This document shows, one piece after another, positions 1-4,636 of a stretch of DNA of 7,369 nucleotides. The translations under genes and the position numbers were made by a program. The stretch comes from Candidatus Berkelbacteria bacterium (GTDB taxonomy: Bacteria; Patescibacteriota; UBA1384; JAHJRZ01). How positions within the stretch are numbered: position 1 is the stretch's first letter; each line of letters begins with the position of its first letter. The notes beneath the pieces are model-generated. The model saw nothing but the letters and a program-made list of their open reading frames with translations. It ran no database searches and was not told the origin of the DNA. The DNA lies in NCBI GenBank assembly GCA_026397195.1, contig JAPLVI010000032.1, positions 1 to 7,369 on the forward strand. The letters are read 5' to 3'.

Positions 1-141
1 GGCCAAAACTGGGAGTCTTTAAAGGGTTATTTTCACGGCGCTGACTATATAATTGTCGCTTTGATTATAATCGGAATAGCTTGGTGGATTTGGCGGCATT
101 TAAAAAATAGAAAAAAATATGTTCAAAAAGAAAATTCTTAA
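1..141 (+). CDS. C-terminal end of a probable DedA/VTT-family membrane protein (5' end outside window)
   Basis: Reading frame 1 is open from the first base to a TAA at 139-141 and encodes the last 46 residues of a protein that begins upstream. A hydrophilic start leads into KGYFHGADYI, then a hydrophobic helix rich in Ile, Val, Ala and Trp (about residues 21-34), then a basic tail (RHLKNRKK). This pattern of a soluble turn, one last membrane helix and an Arg/Lys-rich cytoplasmic end resembles the C-terminus of DedA/SNARE-associated (VTT) proteins, which are multi-pass inner-membrane proteins linked to lipid flipping and envelope homeostasis. The family call rests on this short tail alone and is tentative; the membrane-protein call is firmer. 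Its end overlaps the start of the M16 peptidase gene by 23 bases, suggesting co-transcription and possibly coupled translation. Confidence 0.55.
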   Translation, partial: GQNWESLKGYFHGADYIIVALIIIGIAWWIWRHLKNRKKYVQKENS

Positions 142-1375
142 AAATGGTTTGCGGCTAGTAGAAGTGCCGATGCAGGGCGTAGATACGGCGACGTCGCTGG
201 TGATATTTGGCGTTGGGTCTCGCCATGAAAATAAGAAGAATAACGGCATCTCACATTTAATTGAGCATCTCGCTTTTAAGGGGACAAAAAAGAGACCCAA
301 AGCTTTCTCTATCGCTAAAGACTTTGATTCGATTGGCGCTGATTACAATGCTTTTACTTCCGAAGAATACACTGGTTATTTTATAAAGAGCAGGTCAGCT
401 CATCTGGAAAAAGGTCTCGAACTTCTGTCTGATATGGTTCTTAATTCTCTAATGCGCGAGAAGAATATTGCCGAGGAGCAGAAAGTCATTGTCGAGGAGA
501 TAAGGATGAAGCATGACACCCCGATTAGATATGCGGACATGATAATTGAAAATCTGCTTTATCAAGGTAATCCTCTTGGTTATCCCATTGCTGGCACCGA
601 AGTATCAGTTAAGGGGATAAAAAGAGGCGATATTTTATCTTTTTGCGGAGAATATTATCATTCAAGGAATTCTGTTTTGGTGGTGGCAGGGAAACTACCA
701 AAAGATGTCGATAATTTAGCCTTAAAATATTTTCCTTTTTCTGGTCGAATCAATGAACCAAAAAAACCCGAGCCATTTATCGAAAAAAGCAAAGCAAAAA
801 TATTAATAGACCAAAGGAAAACCAAACAATCGCATCTCCGCCTGGCATCATTTGGGCTTAATCTGGACGACAAAGATCAATACATCTATGAAGTTTTGGG
901 CGCAATTTTAGGCGGTTCAATGTCCTCTAGGTTATTTAGAGAAATCAGAGAAAAAAGGTCGCTGGCTTATTATATTAACGCCGATGCCGGCTCATATACC
1001 GATACGGGAGGTTTTATCGTTAGAGCGGGCGTCAACACCGCGCGACTCGAAGAATCAATCAAGGTTATAATGGATGAACTTTATAAAACCACCAAAGCCA
1101 TCAATGACGAAGAAGTGAGCCGCGCCAAGGAGATTTTAAAAGGAGCCATGGCTTTGGAAAAAGAGGACAGTTATGAGCTGGCTTGGCTCTTTGGACACCA
1201 AGAATTATTACAAAAAGAAACTCTAAATTATGAACAAATAATCAAAAAGATTGATTCGACTGATATATCTGATATAAAGAGAGTGGCTAAGAAAATTTTT
1301 GGCAACGAATTTTACCTTGCTTTAGTCGGTCAAGGTAAAGAAGAGAAATTATTAAAATTGATAGGAGGCCAGTAA
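119..1375 (+). CDS. M16 family zinc metallopeptidase (processing-peptidase-like, M16B type)
   Basis: A 418-residue protein of the usual length for single-unit bacterial M16B peptidases. The inverted zinc motif HLIEH is at residues 46-50 (ligands H46 and H50, catalytic base E49), and the downstream ligand is most likely E127 in VIVEEI, at the spacing seen in mitochondrial processing peptidase; E120 matches a second conserved acid. The second half carries GGSMSSRLFREIREKRSLAY (266-284), where R280 and Y284 match the conserved Arg/Tyr pair that helps bind substrate. The catalytic set therefore looks complete. The family cleaves peptides or unfolded protein segments; the substrate cannot be told from sequence. 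No signal peptide is visible, so a cytoplasmic site is inferred. The start at 119 is chosen because KKKILKNGLRLV is the family's first strand and the next Met is residue 18; it overlaps the preceding gene by 23 bases and has no clear Shine-Dalgarno. The stop abuts the ndk start. Confidence 0.93.
   Translation: MFKKKILKNGLRLVEVPMQGVDTATSLVIFGVGSRHENKKNNGISHLIEHLAFKGTKKRPKAFSIAKDFDSIGADYNAFTSEEYTGYFIKSRSAHLEKGLELLSDMVLNSLMREKNIAEEQKVIVEEIRMKHDTPIRYADMIIENLLYQGNPLGYPIAGTEVSVKGIKRGDILSFCGEYYHSRNSVLVVAGKLPKDVDNLALKYFPFSGRINEPKKPEPFIEKSKAKILIDQRKTKQSHLRLASFGLNLDDKDQYIYEVLGAILGGSMSSRLFREIREKRSLAYYINADAGSYTDTGGFIVRAGVNTARLEESIKVIMDELYKTTKAINDEEVSRAKEILKGAMALEKEDSYELAWLFGHQELLQKETLNYEQIIKKIDSTDISDIKRVAKKIFGNEFYLALVGQGKEEKLLKLIGGQ
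1363..1368 (+). promoter_or_regulatory. Shine-Dalgarno AGGAGG for ndk
   Basis: AGGAGG lies inside the last codons of the M16 peptidase gene, 7 bases before the ATG at 1376, which directly follows the peptidase TAA. It fixes the ndk start and shows that ndk is translated from the same message. Confidence 0.8.
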
Positions 1376-1972
1376 ATGAGATTCAAACATCCAAAAGGGG
1401 AAAGAACAGTTGTTCTTGTTAAACCAGATGGAGTAAAGAGGGGTTTAATTGGCGAAATAATAAAAAGGTTCGAACAGCGTGGATTAAAAATTATTGCTCT
1501 TAAGATGGTATACCCCACAAAAGAGCATGCTGCGGCTCATTATTCTGGTTCGCGTGAATGGCTTGAAGGAATGGGCAAGAAAACAATAGAAAATTTTAAG
1601 ACATATGGCTGGGATGTCAAAAAATTAATGGGCACCGATGATCCTTATAAAATCGGCAAACAATTCCAAAAATGGAATATTGCCTACCTTTCTAGCGGGC
1701 CAGTTGTGGCGATGATTGTTGAAGGGATGCACGCAATTTCAACTATCAGGAAAATTGTTGGTTTTACTTTACCTATTAGTGCAGAACCAGGTACAATCCG
1801 CGGCGACTTTTCGGTCGATTCCAATACAGCATCCAATTTAGACAAACGTCCGGTTAAAAACCTTGTCCATGCCTCGGGCGATGAGTCTGAAGCTAAACAC
1901 GAGATTGAACACTGGTTTTCTCCCGAAGAGATATGCGATTATTCCCGTTCAGATGAAGATGTAATGTTTTAA
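1376..1972 (+). CDS. ndk: Nucleoside diphosphate kinase, long form with two insertions
   Basis: Transfers the gamma phosphate from NTPs to NDPs through a phospho-histidine, balancing cytoplasmic (d)NTP pools. The N-terminus has the family strand and Lys motif LVKPDGV (K16) and RGLIGEII; the middle has SGPVVAM (107-113); then PGTIRGDF (138-145, R142) and KNLVHAS (161-167) with the catalytic histidine at H165. All key residues appear present. At 198 residues it is about 45 longer than the usual 140-155. The extra length is an insertion of about 33 residues between HY (55-56) and SGPV, containing GMGKKTIENF and GTDDPYKIG, and about 10 residues between the RGDF motif and the active-site histidine. 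Long forms of this kind occur, as I recall, in Patescibacteria and some archaea, so this is probably a lineage trait and not damage. It starts at the base after the peptidase stop, behind AGGAGG. Confidence 0.95.
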   Translation: MRFKHPKGERTVVLVKPDGVKRGLIGEIIKRFEQRGLKIIALKMVYPTKEHAAAHYSGSREWLEGMGKKTIENFKTYGWDVKKLMGTDDPYKIGKQFQKWNIAYLSSGPVVAMIVEGMHAISTIRKIVGFTLPISAEPGTIRGDFSVDSNTASNLDKRPVKNLVHASGDESEAKHEIEHWFSPEEICDYSRSDEDVMF

Positions 1973-1984
1973 GGAAAGGATGAT

Positions 1985-2473
1985 ATGGCCCAAAAAATGG
2001 ATTTACATGTCGTTTCAGCGACGGCAATCATTTTTAAAAATAGTAAAGTTCTAATAGCGCAGCGGCATAAAAACGAGAAAGTTTGGCCCTCTTTTTGGAC
2101 TGTGCCCGGTGGAAAAATAGAATACGACGACTATAAAAATATGCCCAAAAACAAAGAAGGTCTTTGGTATAATGCGATTGAATTAAGCTTGCGCCGAGAA
2201 GTTAAGGAAGAGGTTGGACTCGAAATTAAAAATATCGATTATGTCTGTGATATGACCTTTTTACGACCTGATGGCAATCCAGGCATTATTTTAAGCTTTA
2301 TGGCCGATTGGAAAAAAGGGAAGGTTAAACTTTGTTCTGAGCTTGAAAATTTCAAATGGGTAGACCTCAAAGAAGCAAAAAATTACCAATTAATTGATGG
2401 AATTTACGGTGAAATTGTGCTCGCTTATAAACTTAAAGCAGGTAAAAGAGCAAGTCGTCTAATCTACGCCTAA
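1985..2473 (+). CDS. Nudix hydrolase with an enlarged Nudix box
   Basis: A 162-residue one-domain protein. The first strands (VVSATAIIFKNSKVLIAQRH, 9-28) and WTVPGGKIE (38-46) are typical of Nudix enzymes, which hydrolyse a nucleoside diphosphate linked to another group using Mg2+ or Mn2+. The helix of the Nudix box is REVKEEVGL (71-79), with metal-binding glutamates at E72, E75 and E76. The loop between PGG and REV is 27 residues instead of about 13: some 14 extra residues around YKNMPKNKEGLWYN sit inside the signature, so a strict pattern search would miss it. FKWVDLKEA (114-122) is the usual strand after the box. The substrate is unknown; oxidised nucleotides, NDP-sugars or dinucleotides are all possible. 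It lies 12 bases after ndk behind AAGGAAAGGA (1971-1980), 4 bases from the ATG, and is probably in the same operon. Confidence 0.9.
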   Translation: MAQKMDLHVVSATAIIFKNSKVLIAQRHKNEKVWPSFWTVPGGKIEYDDYKNMPKNKEGLWYNAIELSLRREVKEEVGLEIKNIDYVCDMTFLRPDGNPGIILSFMADWKKGKVKLCSELENFKWVDLKEAKNYQLIDGIYGEIVLAYKLKAGKRASRLIYA

Positions 2474-2482
2474 TTTATATTT

Positions 2483-3238
2483 ATGCTTGATCCCAAACCA
2501 TATATTTTGCCATTTATTCTTGCTTTGGGTTTGTCATTAATTTTTACTCCAATAGTTAAATTAATTGCCAAGAAGCTTGGTTTTGTTGATATTCCCAATG
2601 AGCGTAAAATCCATAAAAGAATAATTGCGCGAATGGGAGGGGTGGCAATATTTTTGAGTTTTATTATTGTCACTCTTATTTTCTTTTTTTTAAAAAAAGA
2701 TTTTTTTGTTTTCGCCCCCTGGCATGAATATAATCTCTCGGTTAAGTTTACGGGCATTATTATTGGTGCTTTAATCCTCGTTATTGTGGGATTAATTGAT
2801 GACAAAAAGACCCTCTCTCCCTGGATAAAGCTAATTTGCCAAATTATAGCTGCCCTAATCGTCATAATTTCTGGCACAAGAATTGAATATATTAATAATC
2901 CTTTGGGCGGGTTTATTAATTTTGACCTATGGCGTTTCAATTTAGGAGGTGGATTATCTATTTCGCCTCTCTCAGATATAATTTCATTGGTTTGGATAGT
3001 GGGCATAATAAACGTCATTAATTTTCTCGATGGCTTAGACGGTCTTGCGGCCGGTGTTTCGTTTTTTGCTTCAATATCTATATTTTTCATTTCTTTGCTT
3101 TTAACAGTCTATCAGCCGGCGACCGCTTTTCTGGCAATAGTTTTGGCAGGGGCAATACTCGGTTTCTTACCATATAATTTCAATCCCGCCAAATATTTAT
3201 GGGCGATTCTGGTAGTCTCTTTTTGGGGTATGCCTTAG
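2483..3238 (+). CDS. GT4 polyprenyl-phosphate glycosyl-1-phosphate transferase (MraY/WecA/TagO superfamily), N-terminal part of a frameshifted gene
   Basis: Integral membrane enzyme that moves a sugar-1-phosphate from a UDP-sugar to undecaprenyl phosphate, the first lipid-linked step of wall or surface polysaccharide synthesis. Visible motifs are DIPNERKIHK and RMGGVAIF (36-57), the Asp pair in GLIDDKKT (D106, D107), INFLDGLDGLAAG (179-191, catalytic Asp candidates D183 and D186) and GFLPYNFNPAK (227-237), with hydrophobic helices between. These match the WecA/TagO/GlcNAc-1-phosphate branch better than true MraY. Homology stops at K237: the next 14 residues and the TAG at 3236 are out of frame, while the family's MGDSG motif continues in another frame from 3199. 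One added A in the AAA run at 3191-3193 would give AKIFMGDSGS, the family consensus, so a one-base loss is the likely cause. The gene starts 9 bases after the Nudix stop without a Shine-Dalgarno. As written the product lacks its C-terminal third. Confidence 0.9.
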   Translation: MLDPKPYILPFILALGLSLIFTPIVKLIAKKLGFVDIPNERKIHKRIIARMGGVAIFLSFIIVTLIFFFLKKDFFVFAPWHEYNLSVKFTGIIIGALILVIVGLIDDKKTLSPWIKLICQIIAALIVIISGTRIEYINNPLGGFINFDLWRFNLGGGLSISPLSDIISLVWIVGIINVINFLDGLDGLAAGVSFFASISIFFISLLLTVYQPATAFLAIVLAGAILGFLPYNFNPAKYLWAILVVSFWGMP

Positions 3239-3585
3239 CTATTCTCTCGATTATTTCCGGTGCCAAGATGGCAACTGCGCTGTTAGTTTTAGGATTTCCC
3301 ATTATTGATGGATTATGGGTTGTAGCGAGAAGGGTAGCGAGGGGCGAATCACCTTTTAAACCAGACAAGAGTCATCTTCATCATCGCCTGCTTGAGGCAG
3401 GCTTCTCCGTTAGAAGTGCAGTTATTTTTCTGTGGCTAATATCTTTAATTTTTGGAGTTTTAGGAATTATTTCCACGACTTATGGTAAAATGGTGGCAAT
3501 AATTTTATTACTAGTAATAATGATTAGCGTTTATTTGATTCTATTTTATATAGAAAGGAGGAGAGAATGTCTAAACGAGCCATAA
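3199..3585 (+). CDS. C-terminal part of the frameshifted GT4 glycosyl-1-phosphate transferase
   Basis: Continues the preceding gene in the -1 frame. It opens with MGDSGSLFLGY, the conserved Asp loop of the superfamily, then a membrane helix, PIIDGLWVVARR (34-45), and the loop SPFKPDKSHLHHRLLEAGFS (51-70), whose HLHH is the His-rich signature of the family, followed by two further hydrophobic helices and a basic end. Joined to the first part by one restored base, the protein is about 366 residues, the normal size for WecA/TagO-like enzymes, so nothing else seems lost. The ATG at 3199 is an internal Met of the motif with no Shine-Dalgarno, and separate translation is unlikely. The family name is secure; whether the break is biological or a sequence error is not. 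The last 19 bases overlap the next small gene. Confidence 0.9.
   Translation: MGDSGSLFLGYALAILSIISGAKMATALLVLGFPIIDGLWVVARRVARGESPFKPDKSHLHHRLLEAGFSVRSAVIFLWLISLIFGVLGIISTTYGKMVAIILLLVIMISVYLILFYIERRRECLNEP
3554..3561 (+). promoter_or_regulatory. Perfect Shine-Dalgarno AAAGGAGG
   Basis: AAAGGAGG, fully complementary to the usual 16S 3' end, lies 5 bases before the ATG at 3567. It is the strongest ribosome-binding site in the window. It sits inside the end of the GT4 gene and serves no other start, which is the main argument that the 28-codon ORF is translated. Confidence 0.8.
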
Positions 3586-3653
3586 GGTTAATCTTTATTA
3601 TTATCATTATTGTTTTTGCTTTGGGCATGGTTATTCCATTCTTTCTAAGATGA
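3567..3653 (+). CDS. 28-residue single-helix membrane peptide of unknown function
   Basis: A short ORF of 28 codons ending in TGA. It begins MSKRAIR, continues with about 20 hydrophobic residues rich in Ile, Val and Phe (LIFIIIIIVFALGMVIPFF) and ends Leu-Arg. The positive N-terminus predicts one membrane helix with the N-terminus in the cytoplasm. Three facts favour a real gene: a perfect AAAGGAGG 5 bases upstream, a start within the last 19 bases of the GT4 gene, and a stop that overlaps the next start as ATGA (3650-3653), a classic coupling arrangement. I recognise no family. It could be a small partner of the transferase or of the PH-domain protein, or mainly a leader that brings ribosomes to the next gene, which has no good Shine-Dalgarno. 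It is too short for default gene callers. Confidence 0.65.
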   Translation: MSKRAIRLIFIIIIIVFALGMVIPFFLR

Positions 3654-4228
3654 ATCCTATGAATAAAAGGGTGGCCGAAGAATCTGACGAAGAAATCATT
3701 GAGGAAGTAAGACAACATCCAATTATGCTTGCTGGTCCTATGTTTAAGGTATTTGTTGGTTTTGTCATTGTTGTTTTCATTTTTCTTATTTTTAACGCAA
3801 GCTTTGTTTTTTCCCTGGCCTTTTTCGCTTGGGTAATTTTTGGCGGTATTTACACTTTTTACCACTACTTCATTTGGAGAAAAGACAAATATATTTTGAC
3901 TAATTCAAGAATAATTATTAAAGAACAAAAAACCTTTTTTTCCAAGCAAGTAAGTGAAGCTAAGCTTGAAGATATTACTGATGTTACCTATAAAGTAAAA
4001 GGATTTTGGGCAACTATTTTTAATTATGGGACGGTCAGAGCTGAGACAGCCTCATCCGATCCATTGAAACTTAAAAATGTAGCTCATCCGCATAAAATTC
4101 AAAATCTTATGCTAGATTTGCGGGATAGATATTTAGAAGCAACCAATAAAGAAATGACCGCACGAGAACTCTTAAATCATCTCGAAGAGACGAAAGATAT
4201 CAAAAAAGATAACGAAAGTGGCGTTTAA
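3650..4228 (+). CDS. Membrane-anchored PH-domain protein (bPH2/DUF304, YdbS-like)
   Basis: A 192-residue protein. An acidic N-terminal stretch (residues 8-20) is followed by two hydrophobic helices (about 28-48 and 52-75), then the bacterial PH-like core: [13 protein letters not shown] (81-93), [14 protein letters not shown] (101-114), and [17 protein letters not shown] (118-134), ending in a charged, probably helical tail. This order (two helices, W+KDxYxLTNxRII, xxFNYGTVxxxTA) is that of small bacterial PH_2 proteins common in Patescibacteria. The family probably has a scaffolding or envelope-stress role at the membrane, but no biochemical function can be assigned. The start at 3650 overlaps the TGA of the 28-codon ORF; ATG 3659 is an alternative that would remove three residues. 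The 3' end overlaps the end of rpmA on the other strand by 4 bases, with no terminator hairpin between them. Confidence 0.85.
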   Translation: MNPMNKRVAEESDEEIIEEVRQHPIMLAGPMFKVFVGFVIVVFIFLIFNASFVFSLAFFAWVIFGGIYTFYHYFIWRKDKYILTNSRIIIKEQKTFFSKQVSEAKLEDITDVTYKVKGFWATIFNYGTVRAETASSDPLKLKNVAHPHKIQNLMLDLRDRYLEATNKEMTARELLNHLEETKDIKKDNESGV

Positions 4229-4503
4229 GCCTTTTTCGAAACCTTAACAAATACTTTCATTCTTGAATTACCAACTGATCCTGTTCTTTTACGATAAAAA
4301 GAGACTATTCCTTTAGTTTTAGCGTATAAGGTATAATCTTTACCCTTTTCAACATTTTGACCTGGATGATATTTAGTACCTTTTTGACGAATTATAATGG
4401 CGCCAGGCAAAGCGAGTTCGCCGGCAAATAATTTGACTCCTAGACGCTTGGCAATCGAATCGCGACCTAGGGCAGTTGAACCTTGTGATTTCTTATGGGC
4501 CAT
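4225..4503 (-). CDS. rpmA: 50S ribosomal protein L27
   Basis: A 92-residue L27. It begins [10 protein letters not shown], with the basic N-terminal arm that reaches the peptidyl-transferase centre, followed by [28 protein letters not shown] (37-52) and [16 protein letters not shown], all family landmarks. The Met-Ala-His-Lys start shows that the arm is present from the start codon, without the cleaved leader seen in Firmicutes. Length is slightly above the usual 85-90 because of a basic tail ([22 protein letters not shown]). The gene is alone on its strand here: its usual partner rplU is not in the window, and its upstream neighbour is the divergent dnaE. There is no Shine-Dalgarno just before the ATG. 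A candidate promoter lies about 30-60 bases upstream. Confidence 0.97.
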   Translation of the reverse strand: MAHKKSQGSTALGRDSIAKRLGVKLFAGELALPGAIIIRQKGTKYHPGQNVEKGKDYTLYAKTKGIVSFYRKRTGSVGNSRMKVFVKVSKKA

Positions 4504-4508
4504 ATACG

Positions 4509-4538
4509 AAGATATTAGCTAAAAAACAATAATATCTT
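4509..4538. repeat. 9-bp perfect inverted repeat in the rpmA leader/promoter
   Basis: AAGATATTA (4509-4517) and TAATATCTT (4530-4538) are exact reverse complements separated by 12 bases. The arm nearer dnaE overlaps the proposed rpmA -10 box; the other lies just before the rpmA start codon. It could be an operator or, if transcription starts further upstream, an RNA hairpin near the ribosome-binding region. All but two bases of each arm pair are A/T, so chance occurrence is possible. Confidence 0.4.
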
Positions 4539-4562
4539 ATATTAGAAGAGGTGGTAAGTCAA
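4534..4562 (-). promoter_or_regulatory. Candidate sigma-70-type promoter for rpmA
   Basis: Reading the minus strand, TTGACT (4562-4557) is followed after 17 bases by TAAGAT (4539-4534). The -35 box matches consensus at five of six positions and the -10 box at four of six; TATAAG, shifted by two bases, is an alternative -10. Transcription would start near 4527, leaving a leader of about 24 bases before the rpmA ATG. The call is motif-based only. Confidence 0.5.
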
Positions 4563-4585
4563 GAGAGGAGAGTATTACGAATTTG

Positions 4586-4594
4586 TGCTACAAT
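4586..4594 (+). promoter_or_regulatory. Candidate extended -10 promoter for dnaE
   Basis: TGCTACAAT is an extended -10 (TG, one base, then TACAAT, five of six to consensus). No good -35 is seen 16-18 bases upstream, as is common for extended -10 promoters. The start would be near 4601, about 36 bases before the dnaE ATG. It lies back to back with the rpmA promoter. Confidence 0.45.
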
Positions 4595-4607
4595 GAAAAC
4601 GAGGGGC

Positions 4608-4620
4608 ATTAAGTCTTAAT
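4608..4620. repeat. 13-bp palindrome ATTAAG-T-CTTAAT in the dnaE leader
   Basis: Two exact 6-base half sites flank one central base, just downstream of the proposed dnaE transcription start, followed by a T run (4620-4625). The spacing suits a dimeric repressor site. As RNA it would form only a weak five-pair A-U stem, so a terminator is unlikely. Confidence 0.35.
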
Positions 4621-4636
4621 TTTTTGTGTTGTAAAA

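Noticed and set aside
1257..1280. Short direct repeat (TGATAT units) in the M16 gene
   Set aside because: It is in-frame coding for DSTDISDIK, with no sign of expansion or any function as a DNA repeat.
2470..3090. Long antisense ORF (206 codons) opposite the GT4 gene
   Set aside because: It lies wholly over a conserved membrane-enzyme gene, has no recognisable domain, and its composition reflects the complement of hydrophobic codons.
3188..3201. Programmed -1 frameshift in the GT4 gene
   Set aside because: Re-pairing in the -1 frame would put AAA on CAA or TAT on ATA; no X XXY YYZ heptamer or obvious downstream stimulator is seen. A one-base loss explains the site exactly.
4608..4630. Rho-independent terminator before dnaE
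   Set aside because: The stem would be five A-U pairs with a three-base loop, too weak, and it lies between a likely promoter and its gene.
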